The notes beneath the pieces were generated by a model. It was not told the DNA's origin, made no database searches, and saw only the letters and a program-made list of their open reading frames with translations. 64,000 nucleotides of DNA from Desulfatitalea sp. BRH_c12. GTDB lineage: Bacteria; Desulfobacterota; Desulfobacteria; Desulfobacterales; Desulfosarcinaceae. The stretch spans positions 87,465-151,464 of the forward strand of contig LADR01000018.1 of assembly GCA_000961655.1 (NCBI GenBank), read 5' to 3'. Made by a program: the position numbers and the translations under genes. This document shows positions 1 through 8,150 of the stretch, piece after piece (the first letter of the stretch is position 1; the number at the start of each line of letters is the position of its first letter).

Positions 1-836
1 CTGAAATTACGCACCGCCAACCGCTGAAATATACGGGCCGGTCCGTCAATGCTCCGATAAGAATGGCGGTCATCCGAAAAAAGAATATCTTCATTGGTTC
101 CCAAGCATAAAAAACCGCCATGCACCAAGCTTTCCGTAAACACTCCAAGGACCCGGTTTTGCAGTTCCCGTTCGAAATAGATCATGACGTTCCGGCAGAA
201 AACCAGGTGCATGTCGCTGAACACCCCGTCCGTCACCAGGTTGTGATTGGCAAACACCACATTGTTTTTCAGGGCCGGCGCGATCGCCGCCGAGTCGTAT
301 CTGGCATGATAGTAGTCGGAAAACGAGCCGGTGCCGCCCGCCTGCTGGTAGTTTCCGGCATACTTGCGCAAGGCTTCAACGGGGTATACGCCGATTTTGG
401 CCTTTTCCAGGGCGGCGTCGTTGAAATCGGTGGCAAAAAGGGTCGTGCGGTCATACAGCCCCTCCTCTTTCAATATGATGGCCAGGGAGTAGGCTTCCTC
501 ACCGGTGGCGCATCCCGCCACCCAAATGCGGATGAATGGAAAGGTCCGCAAAAAGGGGATCACTTCCTGCCGCAGCTTGCGGAAGACAAAGGGGTCGCGG
601 AACATTTCCGTCACGGTGATCGACAGTTCGTGGAGCAGAGTTTCGAAAAGCTCCTCGTTGTGAAGTATTTCCGGAATCAGCGTCGATATGCAGCCATCCT
701 TGCGCCGCTCGACATACTGTTTAATCCGCCGCCGGATGTGGCTCTTCGAATAGCCCCGAAAATCATGACCATAACGACGGTAAATGGCTTCGATCAGCAG
801 GTCGAGCGCTATGTTTTCGATATCTTCTTTTTCCAT
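1..836 (-). CDS. CheR-type protein-glutamate methyltransferase (3' end outside window)
   Basis: Read on the minus strand from ATG 836, the frame stays open to the window edge, so the C-terminus is missing and at least 278 residues are present. The product starts MEKEDIENIALDLLIEAIYR, has an N-terminal helical CheR domain (about residues 1-75), then the SAM-binding domain with VTEMFRDP, WVAGCATGEEAYSLA and FCRNVMIYF, all hallmarks of CheR. CheR enzymes methylate receptor glutamates using S-adenosylmethionine. The start codon lies 1 base after the stop of the upstream hybrid kinase, so the two are almost certainly co-transcribed and translationally coupled. No receptor gene is visible here, so this is more likely an alternative signalling pathway than classical flagellar chemotaxis. 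A CheB or further regulator may follow outside the window. Confidence 0.93.
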   Translation of the reverse strand, partial: MEKEDIENIALDLLIEAIYRRYGHDFRGYSKSHIRRRIKQYVERRKDGCISTLIPEILHNEELFETLLHELSITVTEMFRDPFVFRKLRQEVIPFLRTFPFIRIWVAGCATGEEAYSLAIILKEEGLYDRTTLFATDFNDAALEKAKIGVYPVEALRKYAGNYQQAGGTGSFSDYYHARYDSAAIAPALKNNVVFANHNLVTDGVFSDMHLVFCRNVMIYFERELQNRVLGVFTESLVHGGFLCLGTNEDILFSDDRHSYRSIDGPARIFQRLAVRNF

Positions 837-837
837 C

Positions 838-3800
838 CTACCGATACATCCAGACGCGCATCATGGAGAGCAATCTTCCCAGGTCCACCGGTTTTGCAAG
901 ATAATCACTGGCCCCGGATTGGATACAGCGTTCACGGTCCTTTTTCATGGCTTTGGCGGTCAGGGCAATGATCGGAATGTTCCGCATGTCCTCCGAAGAC
1001 CGGAGTCGCTGCATGGTTTCATAACCGTCCATGTCCGGCATCATCATATCGAGCAGGATCAGATCGACATCCGAGTGGGTGTCGAGCAGATCGAGTGCCT
1101 TACGTCCGTTCTCGGCCTTGAGAACCTGGATGCCCTTTTCCTCCAGCAGTTTGGATAATGCAAATACGCTGCGCATGTCGTCATCCGCGAGTAGTACTTT
1201 TTTATCCCTGAACATCATGTCGGCGTCGTACAGATTGGTGATCATGCGCCGCTGTTTTTCGGGCATCTTCTTCACGATCCGATGGAGAAACAAGGAGGCC
1301 TCGTCGTACAAACGCTCTTCCGAACGGACGCCCTTGATAATGATCGATTCTGAATGTACCTGCAGTTCAGCTTCCTGCTCGCGCGTGAGTTCCCGGCCGG
1401 TATACACGATCACCGGCGGCAGAACCTCCTGCGCCTGCCCTTCAAGCAGACGCAGCATGTCAAGGCCGTTCATATCGGGCAGGCCCAGGTCGAGGATCAT
1501 GCAGTCGTACCGTTTGGAACGAATCGCGGCGATCGCTTCGGCGGCCGTGGCAGCCTGATCGGTGCGCACATCCGTATTGCCGATCAGCGTGACAATGCTG
1601 CCGCGCAGATTTTGATCGTCTTCGACTACAAGCAACTCCTTGATCTGCCTTTCGAAGACGTTTTCCAACTTGGCCAGCGCACGTTCAAGATCTTCAGCCT
1701 GCACCGGCTTGGTCAAAAAACCGATGGCGCCCCTTGCGTACGCTTCGATATCGGGGTCTTCCACCGAGACGATATGCACAGGGATGTGCCGGGTATTGGG
1801 GTTTTGTTTCAACGCTTCCAAAACAGCCCAGCCATCTTTTTCCGGCAGATGGATGTCCAGAAGAATGCCTTTGGGCAGATAGGCGGCAGCCAGGTCGAGC
1901 CCCATCTGGCCGCTGGGCGCATGCAGCACCTTGAGGTTTTTCAGGCGGCACAGACCGATCAGATGCTCTGCAAACAGGGGGTCATCCTCGATGACCAGGA
2001 TGACGGCATCGTCCTTGCCAAGACTTTCGCGATCGTCCGGGACGCTCTGCAATTCAAGGACGGGAGGCGTGGCGGCCGGTTCGATCTTTCTGGGCAATCC
2101 AGGGCGGTCGATGCGCGCTTCGGGGTCCGGGGCAGGCAGGCGCAGTTCATCCGGCAAATAGAGCGTGAATGTGGAACCAACCCCGATTCGGCTGAAAAGA
2201 AGAATATCGCCTCCCAGCAAACGCGCCAGGTTCCGGGATATTGAAAGCCCCAGGCCGGTTCCGGCGAACTTGCGGGCGGCGCCGGTATCCAGTTGCTGGA
2301 AAGCTTCGAACACGAGGTGTTGTTTTTCGGTCGGAATGCCGATGCCCGAATCGGTCACAGCAATCGCGATCGTACTCTCCGCGCGCATGCCCGCCGGCAG
2401 GACGTCACCGGGATCCGGACGGCCGATGACGATGTGGATCCCGCCTTTTTCGGTGAATTTGACCGCATTGTGGATCAGGTTGCGCAAAATCTGTCCCAGC
2501 CTTTTGCGATCGGTCCGCAATTGCGTCGGGCAATCCGGCCGTGTTTGCACGTCGATGGGCAACCCCTTGTCCGCAGCCAGATGGGTGTATTGATCGGTAA
2601 TTTGCCGGGCCAGCTCCCGCGGGTCGAGCCGCTCGACGCGCAGGTCCATTCGACCCGATTCGATTTTGGCCAGATCCAGAACCTCGTTGATGAGCGTGAG
2701 CAGATCGCTGCCGCTGCTATGGATGATGTGCGCGGAGCGCACCTGCTCTGGGGTCAGGCGGCCCTCCTTGTTGTCGCAGAACATGCGCGCCAGCAACAAG
2801 ATGCTGTTCAAGGGTGTGCGCAGCTCGTGGGACATGTTGGCCAGAAACTCCGATTTGTACCTTCCGGACATGGCCAGCTGCTCGGCCTTTTCTTCGATCT
2901 CGCGCTGGCTCCTTTCCAGCTCGCGGTTTGCACGCTCGATGATCTGCTTGTGGTTTTCCAGATACTCATTTTTCTCCTCGAGTTCCGCATTGGCCTCTTC
3001 CAACTGATCCTGCTGCTGCCTCAATTTTTCTTCGGACTGCTTCAGTCGCTGAGTCTGCTCCTCCAGTTCTCCATTGGTGGCCTTGAGTTCATCCTGCTGC
3101 TGTTGCAACTCCTCGGTCAGGACCTGCGCGCGCGCAAGCGCTTCGGACAGCTCTTCCCGGCCACGAACCGTTTGAAGCGTGATCGCGACCTTGGGCAGGA
3201 CCTGTTGCAGAAAGTCGCGCTGCAATGCGGACGGCGTCTTGAAAAAGGCCAGCTCGATGGCGCCGACCGCATGATCTTCGAACAGTAACGGTGCAACGCT
3301 GATGCAGGCCGGGCAGCCGTCTCCCAGCGCGGAGCACACCTTTATGTAGCCGGCCGGCACATCCTGGACGGTAATCGGCGCTTTGGTCAGCACGGCCTGA
3401 CCGATCAATCCTTGGCCGGCATCGATGCCCTTGGGAATCCGCTCCGCGCGGGTGCAGGCATAGCCCCCGCCGAACGCGAGCATCGGTTCGGAGCGGTGTT
3501 TTACCACGTATAGGGCCCCCACTGCCGCTTGCGTATAAGTGGCGATCTCGGTGATGACATTGCGACACAGATCCGCAACACGGACCTGGCCGCGCATGGC
3601 CTCATTGACGCGTTCGATGCCGGTTTTAATCCAATTCTGACTGGCAAACGCTTCGGACGCTTCAATCAGGGATCCTTGCATCTGCTTGACCGATGCTGCC
3701 AGGCGACCGATCTCGTCCGCACTGGTCACCGTGACGGGGGTATCGAGCTTGCCGCGGGCAATGGCATCGGTCACGGTTACGACGGCATCCAGGCCCGCGG

Positions 3801-4473
3801 AGATTTTGCGCGCGACCAGCAGGCCCGCCCCCCAACCCACACCGATGCCTAAACAGCACAGGATCAGCACACTGGTCAGTGCGAGCTTGAAGTAGTCTTC
3901 GCTTTCGACGCGATGCCGCGCCATCGATTCATCCATGCGCTGGAGGATGCCATCGATTTGTTCGGAAAGCCGGTTGTAGGCGTCCCGGGCACTACCGAAC
4001 GAGAGCGCTATCGCGGCGGCGTAAGCGTCCGATCGTTGCCCGTTGGGAAAAACGTCGATTTTGGGAATCAAGGCTTCAATTTCCCTGAACACCTTCATAA
4101 AGTCATCCAGACGGCTGTTCAATTCGATAAAAGCGTACCGCTCCTGCTGGTTCGTGAGCCGGTCCAGATCGGCCAGGTTGAGGCGGAGTCTGGAAAGGTG
4201 CAGGGTCTTCTGATCGCTTTGACGTTCGATTTCCTCCTGCGAGGGATGCAGGATAATGTTCTTCTGCGCACGGTGGATTTCGAACAGATTCGTTTTTACG
4301 AGCGCAGCCAGATGCATTTTTCTGGCATCCACATCCATCAAACGCGTCAGGCGATTGCTTACTGCGTCCAGGAAATAGATGGCGCCGGCCGACATGGCCA
4401 GTTCGAGTGCGATGATGAGAAATACGACGGAAAGGATCTTGCTTTTGATGCTCAGATTACCAAAAAATGCCAT
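838..4473 (-). CDS. Hybrid sensor histidine kinase, HAMP-GAF-HisKA-HATPase-REC-REC-REC
   Basis: A 1211-residue inner-membrane sensor kinase. Visible in order: TM helix about 13-35, a helical periplasmic sensor region, a second TM about 198-220, HAMP, GAF (about 290-425, containing CSALGDGCPAC), a long Gln/Glu-rich coiled coil (430-540), HisKA with phospho-acceptor His549 in MSHELRTPLNS, and an HATPase with N box (LIHNAVKFTEKGG), VTDSGIGIP and GTGLGLSI. Three receiver domains follow (from about 820, 944 and 1091), each with its acceptor Asp (LLDIHLPEKDG, ILDLGLPDMNG, LLDMMMPDMDG). No output domain is present, so phosphoryl groups probably pass between the receivers or to a separate partner. 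The start is supported by a GAGAGG Shine-Dalgarno. CheR follows immediately. The signal sensed is unknown. Confidence 0.95.
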   Translation of the reverse strand: MAFFGNLSIKSKILSVVFLIIALELAMSAGAIYFLDAVSNRLTRLMDVDARKMHLAALVKTNLFEIHRAQKNIILHPSQEEIERQSDQKTLHLSRLRLNLADLDRLTNQQERYAFIELNSRLDDFMKVFREIEALIPKIDVFPNGQRSDAYAAAIALSFGSARDAYNRLSEQIDGILQRMDESMARHRVESEDYFKLALTSVLILCCLGIGVGWGAGLLVARKISAGLDAVVTVTDAIARGKLDTPVTVTSADEIGRLAASVKQMQGSLIEASEAFASQNWIKTGIERVNEAMRGQVRVADLCRNVITEIATYTQAAVGALYVVKHRSEPMLAFGGGYACTRAERIPKGIDAGQGLIGQAVLTKAPITVQDVPAGYIKVCSALGDGCPACISVAPLLFEDHAVGAIELAFFKTPSALQRDFLQQVLPKVAITLQTVRGREELSEALARAQVLTEELQQQQDELKATNGELEEQTQRLKQSEEKLRQQQDQLEEANAELEEKNEYLENHKQIIERANRELERSQREIEEKAEQLAMSGRYKSEFLANMSHELRTPLNSILLLARMFCDNKEGRLTPEQVRSAHIIHSSGSDLLTLINEVLDLAKIESGRMDLRVERLDPRELARQITDQYTHLAADKGLPIDVQTRPDCPTQLRTDRKRLGQILRNLIHNAVKFTEKGGIHIVIGRPDPGDVLPAGMRAESTIAIAVTDSGIGIPTEKQHLVFEAFQQLDTGAARKFAGTGLGLSISRNLARLLGGDILLFSRIGVGSTFTLYLPDELRLPAPDPEARIDRPGLPRKIEPAATPPVLELQSVPDDRESLGKDDAVILVIEDDPLFAEHLIGLCRLKNLKVLHAPSGQMGLDLAAAYLPKGILLDIHLPEKDGWAVLEALKQNPNTRHIPVHIVSVEDPDIEAYARGAIGFLTKPVQAEDLERALAKLENVFERQIKELLVVEDDQNLRGSIVTLIGNTDVRTDQAATAAEAIAAIRSKRYDCMILDLGLPDMNGLDMLRLLEGQAQEVLPPVIVYTGRELTREQEAELQVHSESIIIKGVRSEERLYDEASLFLHRIVKKMPEKQRRMITNLYDADMMFRDKKVLLADDDMRSVFALSKLLEEKGIQVLKAENGRKALDLLDTHSDVDLILLDMMMPDMDGYETMQRLRSSEDMRNIPIIALTAKAMKKDRERCIQSGASDYLAKPVDLGRLLSMMRVWMYR

Positions 4474-4741
4474 AAACCTCTCTCTTTCACCAATGGGCGG
4501 AGGCGCAATGGATCGTTCGTTTTATGAGGGTGGCGATTCCGTCAGCATACGGGCAGCAGCATTCGAACACAATTATTTTCTCGAATACATAAACAATATT
4601 TCGCATTTTATAAACTGAAACTTCAACTTTAACGGCAAACCTTGACAGCATTGTAAAAAGTCGCGTTCATCCAAGCAAGGTTCTGAACATTTTCATAACG
4701 CGATTTTTTTTTCGCCCCTACTGCCTGAAATAGACCTGCTT
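4474..4741. other. Divergent intergenic region between the kinase and DUF1579 genes
   Basis: AT-rich spacer separating two divergently transcribed units. It must carry the kinase promoter on the minus strand, but I cannot point to convincing -35/-10 boxes. The only clear signal is the ECF-like motif at its right edge (4742-4768), which faces the DUF1579 gene. Confidence 0.5.
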
Positions 4742-4768
4742 TGTCCTGAATCCGTCTGCGTGTTCGTC
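4742..4768 (+). promoter_or_regulatory. ECF-sigma-type promoter upstream of the DUF1579 gene
   Basis: The sequence reads TGTCCTGAA, 12 bases, TTCGTC. The same two boxes with the same 12-base gap recur at 5487-5513, ahead of the operon that encodes the ECF sigma factor. ECF42 promoters are known to resemble TGTC-rich -35 and CG(A/T)C -10 boxes, which fits. It lies about 60 bases upstream of the ATG. Confidence 0.65.
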
Positions 4769-4828
4769 ATATGATTGAACAACACAATCACAACAGCCAG
4801 AACACGACGAAAGCAAGGAGGCCGATAT

Positions 4829-5356
4829 ATGGATACCAATACAACCCAACAGGAATCAATGATGAACGCCCAGCCGCAAAAGGAACACGAATGGCTGCAC
4901 AAGTTCGTGGGTGAATGGACCTTTGAAGGTGAGGCGACCATGGCGCCGGATCAGCCACCCGAAAAATTCAAAGGAGTCGAGAATGTTCGGGCCATCGGAG
5001 GGCTCTGGATTGTGGCCGAGGGCAAGGGCGAGTGCCCGGGCGGCATGGGTGAGGCGACCACTTTGCTGTCGATCGGCTTTGACACGCAAAAAAAGCGCTA
5101 TGTGGGCACATTTGTCGCTTCGATGATGACGTATCTCTGGGTGTACGACAATGGCGAACTGGACGCAGCCGAAAAAGTGCTGAGCCTCTACGCCGATGGG
5201 CCGGATTTCAAAGTTGAAGGCAAGATGGCGAAGTACAAGGATGTGACCGAGTTCAGGAGCGATGATCACCGGGTGCTGACATCTTACCTATTGGGCGATG
5301 ACGGGCAGTGGCAATGCATCATGACAGCCCACTACCGGCGCAGAAGATCCATTTGA
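4829..5356 (+). CDS. DUF1579 family protein
   Basis: A cytosolic protein of 175 residues with no signal peptide. HEWLHKFVGEWTFEGEA near the N-terminus, the NVRAIGGLWIVAEG segment and the later repeated beta-strand pattern are typical of DUF1579, a lipocalin/THAP4-like barrel of unknown biochemical role. The start at 4829 is chosen because a perfect AAGGAGG lies 7 bases upstream (4815-4821); an in-frame ATG at 4775 has no such site. DUF1579 genes often sit beside YCII/DGPF proteins and ECF42 sigma factors, as here, and the shared promoter motif suggests this gene belongs to that sigma factor's regulon. The function is not known. Confidence 0.85.
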   Translation: MDTNTTQQESMMNAQPQKEHEWLHKFVGEWTFEGEATMAPDQPPEKFKGVENVRAIGGLWIVAEGKGECPGGMGEATTLLSIGFDTQKKRYVGTFVASMMTYLWVYDNGELDAAEKVLSLYADGPDFKVEGKMAKYKDVTEFRSDDHRVLTSYLLGDDGQWQCIMTAHYRRRRSI

Positions 5357-5486
5357 TCGGATGCGGCAATGGATCGGACGGCATTCAGCGCAGTACCGAT
5401 CTTCTCCGGGTCATACACGCTTCACCCCATTTACAGGTCCATTGCCGCTTATCACATTGCTGGAACACCAGAGCGGTCATCGGCAA

Positions 5487-5513
5487 TGTCCTGAACGTGC
5501 ACAGTCATTCGTC
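5487..5513 (+). promoter_or_regulatory. ECF-sigma-type promoter upstream of the YCII-sigma operon
   Basis: TGTCCTGAA, 12 bases, TTCGTC, an exact match in both boxes and spacing to 4742-4768. The -10-like CGTC lies about 36 bases before the ATG at 5549. It implies autoregulation of the sigma factor encoded by the second gene of this operon. Confidence 0.68.
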
Positions 5514-5548
5514 GTTCTATCGAAAACGACACAGGAAAGGAAAATGCC

Positions 5549-5953
5549 ATGAGCACACCACCCGCATCGTCAGACTATCTTTTACTCATTCGCGGCACGC
5601 ACTGGGATAAAGATCTTTCCCCTGAAGAAATTCAGAAGGTCATGAGCAACTGGAGCGCCTGGTTCGAGGACTTGACCCGCAGGGACAAGATCAAAGGCGC
5701 GCAACCGCTGGCGCCTGAGGGCAAAATCGTGGCCGGAAAAAAGGGCCACCTTGTGGCCGACGGTCCTTTTGCCGAATCCAAGGAGGCCATCGCCGGGTAT
5801 TTCCTCTTGCAGGTACGCGATCTTGCCGAGGCGCTCGAGATCGCCAAGTCGAACCCCGCGCTTGAATATGGCATCACCATCGAGGTGCGGCCCGTAATCG
5901 CGCAGTGCCCGACCATGCAGCGCGCCAATGCGCTGGCCCAAGCGGAGGTATAA
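5549..5953 (+). CDS. YCII-related (DGPF-motif) protein
   Basis: A protein of 134 residues. The YCII/DGPF signature is visible as VADGPFAESKEAIAGYFLL in the middle, followed by DLAEALEIAKSNP and a conserved EVRPV near the C-terminus. The YCII fold is a small ferredoxin-like alpha/beta dimer; family members are thought to be either enzymes or partners of the adjacent sigma factor, but the precise role is unsettled. The stop is followed 3 bases later by the ATG of the sigma factor, so translation is probably coupled. AGGAAAGGAAA provides the ribosome binding site. In Actinobacteria and Proteobacteria, DGPF proteins are the standard genomic neighbours of ECF42 sigma factors, which take the place of a classical membrane anti-sigma factor in these loci. 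Confidence 0.9.
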   Translation: MSTPPASSDYLLLIRGTHWDKDLSPEEIQKVMSNWSAWFEDLTRRDKIKGAQPLAPEGKIVAGKKGHLVADGPFAESKEAIAGYFLLQVRDLAEALEIAKSNPALEYGITIEVRPVIAQCPTMQRANALAQAEV

Positions 5954-5956
5954 GCC

Positions 5957-7270
5957 ATGGACGGCGCGCAACACCAGGATATGCTGCCACCACCCGGCGA
6001 TATCGCGCAGCTGGCCGAATCGCTCTTCCGCCGAGAGGCCGGCAAGCTGGTATCGGTCATGACGCGACTATTCGGTGTCACCCGTCTGCAACTGGCCGAA
6101 GACGTGGTCCAGGAGGCGTTGGTGCGGGCGCTGCGTACCTGGCCGTATTACGGCGTCCCGCGAAATCCGGCCGCCTGGATCATGCAGACAGCCAAGCATC
6201 TTGCGCTGGATGTCATCCGGCGCGAAACCATTTTCAATGGTAAACAGCCTGACATCGCAGCGGCCATGACGCCGCCGCAGCCGGATGCCGCCGTCGACGA
6301 AGCACCGTTGTTCGATAGCGAAATCAAGGACGACCGCTTGCGCATGATGTTCGCGTGCTGTCATCCGGCCATACCGCCCGAATCCCAGGCGGCGCTGGCC
6401 CTGAAAACGCTGTGCGGGTTCAGCACGGCTGAAATCGCCGGGGCCTTCCTGACCTCGGAGGCCGCCGCCGCCAAGCGGCTGACGCGTGCCAGGCAAAAAC
6501 TCAACGAGTTGTGCATACCTTTTGAAATACCCTCAGGCGAGGCCTTGACCGCGCGTCTGGACGCCGTACTGCAAACACTCTACCTGCTATTCAATGAAGG
6601 CTACAAGGCCTCCCGTGGCGAAAACCTGATACGAGAGGAGTTGTGTCATGAAGCGACCCAACTGGCGATGTTGCTGGCCGAACACCCGGTGGGCAACCAA
6701 CCGCGCACACACGCCCTGGTCGCCCTGATGCTCTTCAATGGTGCCCGGTTGCCCGCACGGGTCGATGAGGGCGGAAACATCCTGCTGCTCGAGGTGCAGG
6801 ACCGCTCGCAGTGGAATCGGGCCATGATCCATCGCGGCATCGTACACTTGGGGCTATCCGCGGCCGGTGACACGCTCAGCGTCTATCATCTTCAGGCCGG
6901 CATTGCCGCCTGCCACTGCACCGCCGCCAATTACGCCTCCACGGACTGGCCACGCATTCTTTCACTTTACGACCAATTGGTGCGCATCGACCCTTCACCG
7001 GTGGCACTGCTCAACCGGGCGGTGGCCGTCGCCCAGGTTCAAGGGCCACGCGCCGGGATCGCGGCATTGCATGCGATTCGCAAAAGCCGGCGCCTCGATG
7101 CCTATTACCTGTTGTATGCGGTTCTGGGCGAATTCGAAGCCCAATTGAACGATTGCCGAGCTGCCGCAAAGCATTTTCGCAAAGCCCTGCAGCAGATTCA
7201 ACTCAAATCGGAACAACTGTTTCTAACCAAAAAACTTCGCCAATTAGAAACCACATGCACCATCGATTAA
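5957..7270 (+). CDS. ECF42-type RNA polymerase sigma factor with C-terminal TPR-like extension
   Basis: A protein of 437 residues, about twice the length of a minimal ECF sigma. Sigma region 2 is visible near residues 15-85 (LAEDVVQEALVRALRTWPYYGVPRNPAAWIMQTAKHLALDVIRR) and region 4 near 125-180 (LKTLCGFSTAEIAGAFLTSEAAAAKRLTRARQKL). The remaining 250 residues are helical repeats (HLQAGIAACHC, ALLNRAVAVAQV) like the C-terminal domain that is essential for ECF42 proteins and replaces anti-sigma control. GGAGG lies 8 bases before the ATG, inside the end of the YCII gene. No anti-sigma gene is adjacent. Promoter motifs at 4742 and 5487 are its likely targets. Confidence 0.94.
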   Translation: MDGAQHQDMLPPPGDIAQLAESLFRREAGKLVSVMTRLFGVTRLQLAEDVVQEALVRALRTWPYYGVPRNPAAWIMQTAKHLALDVIRRETIFNGKQPDIAAAMTPPQPDAAVDEAPLFDSEIKDDRLRMMFACCHPAIPPESQAALALKTLCGFSTAEIAGAFLTSEAAAAKRLTRARQKLNELCIPFEIPSGEALTARLDAVLQTLYLLFNEGYKASRGENLIREELCHEATQLAMLLAEHPVGNQPRTHALVALMLFNGARLPARVDEGGNILLLEVQDRSQWNRAMIHRGIVHLGLSAAGDTLSVYHLQAGIAACHCTAANYASTDWPRILSLYDQLVRIDPSPVALLNRAVAVAQVQGPRAGIAALHAIRKSRRLDAYYLLYAVLGEFEAQLNDCRAAAKHFRKALQQIQLKSEQLFLTKKLRQLETTCTID

Positions 7271-7345
7271 TCCATGAACCTGCGAATCGACCCGATAATG
7301 TATCAAATAACGATGACTCTGGTTATCCTGAGACATAGGTGGAGA

Positions 7346-7474
7346 GTAGGGTGGGCATTGCCCACCATTAGAAATTACCAATTGACCGCCGCTTGGGCAG
7401 GGTCAGTGTCGGTAACCGAGGATGTTATTTGCGGAAATGGTTGCGCCTACGATGGTGGGCAGTGCCCACCCTAC
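7346..7474. repeat. REP-like palindrome pair, GTGGGCA family
   Basis: Two near-palindromic sequences in inverted orientation, GTAGGGTGGGCATTGCCCAC at 7346 and GGTGGGCAGTGCCCACCCTA ending near 7473, bracket about 83 bases. The same pair structure forms the 233-bp tandem repeats at 63362-64000. It occupies most of the 334-base gap between the sigma factor and marR; I see no gene in that gap. Confidence 0.8.
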
Positions 7475-7476
7475 AA

Positions 7477-7510
7477 CTTTACACTTTAAACTTTACACTT
7501 AACACTTCGC
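7477..7510 (+). repeat. 34-bp dispersed direct repeat, copy 1
   Basis: The 34 bases beginning CTTTACACTTTAAACTTTAC and ending AACACTTCGC recur exactly at 19019-19052, inside the MITE-like element next to the IS. This copy follows the REP pair. It is itself made of short CTTTACACTT-like units. Function unknown. Confidence 0.85.
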
Positions 7511-7566
7511 ACCATAGGCATTGACCGAACGGGATAAGCCGATGAACGAATTAACGGAAACCAAAC

Positions 7567-7584
7567 TATCTTGACATAAAGATA
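7567..7584. promoter_or_regulatory. Putative MarR operator at the marR promoter
   Basis: TATCTTGACATAAAGATA is an inverted repeat with perfect 6-base arms (TATCTT/AAGATA). It contains a consensus -35 TTGACA at 7571-7576 and lies 20 bases before the marR ATG. The same pattern, TATCTCGATATCGAGGTA, occurs at 8118-8135. Occupancy would block the promoter, giving autorepression. Confidence 0.7.
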
Positions 7585-7604
7585 CACTGTTTTAAGCTAC
7601 TCCC

Positions 7605-8039
7605 ATGCGAAAGGGATCACAAATACGATTGGCGTTGCGCAAAGCCTGCCGGTTGGTCGAAAAAGTTGGCCGCAAATGTATCCGCGATACCGGCCTTGGG
7701 CTTTCCGATTTCGCCATACTGGAAACGCTGCTGCGCGAGGGGCCTTCGCCAATCAACCAGATCGGAGAACGGGTGCATCTGACCAGCGGGGCCATGACTG
7801 CCGCCATCGACCGTCTGGAAAAAATACGTTATGTCAAGAGGATAAGGGATACCGAAGATGGGCGCTGCTGCTATGTGGCACTGACCAAACCGGGACAAGG
7901 CTACATCGAGGCCGCCCATGTCGAATATGAACACAACCTGGAAAGCGTCGCCAATGCCTTGAGCACTGACGAACAAGAGGAACTTGTGCGACTTTTAGAA
8001 AAAGTAGTGCGGCATGTCCGCAACCGCAACGGGAAATAG
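7605..8039 (+). CDS. MarR family transcriptional regulator
   Basis: A protein of 144 residues. It carries the winged-helix core of MarR proteins: SPINQIGERVHLTSGAMTAAIDRLEKI is the helix-turn-helix region and VKRIRDTEDGRCCYVALT the wing, flanked by helices that form the dimer interface. MarR dimers bind palindromic operators and are released by phenolic or other small ligands. The gene sits directly upstream of an RND efflux operon, and matching palindromes lie in front of both, so it is the likely local repressor of the pump. The start at 7605 is the first ATG after the promoter; it lacks a strong Shine-Dalgarno, so translation may be weak or leaderless-like. Confidence 0.93.
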   Translation: MRKGSQIRLALRKACRLVEKVGRKCIRDTGLGLSDFAILETLLREGPSPINQIGERVHLTSGAMTAAIDRLEKIRYVKRIRDTEDGRCCYVALTKPGQGYIEAAHVEYEHNLESVANALSTDEQEELVRLLEKVVRHVRNRNGK

Positions 8040-8110
8040 CCGTATGATACACTTTTATCTTCGCCAATCGACAGTGGGTCACAGGCGTTAACCGCATACC
8101 TTATTTTTTT

Positions 8111-8136
8111 TATAATATATCTCGATATCGAGGTAT
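8111..8136 (+). promoter_or_regulatory. Efflux operon -10 box with abutting MarR operator
   Basis: A perfect TATAAT (8111-8116) is followed without a gap by the near-perfect palindrome TATCTCGATATCGAGGTA (8118-8135), matching the marR operator at 7567. The -35 is weak (about GTTAAC at 8087, 18-base spacer). A bound repressor here would cover the -10 and start region. Confidence 0.68.
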
Positions 8137-8150
8137 TTGGAGATAGAACA

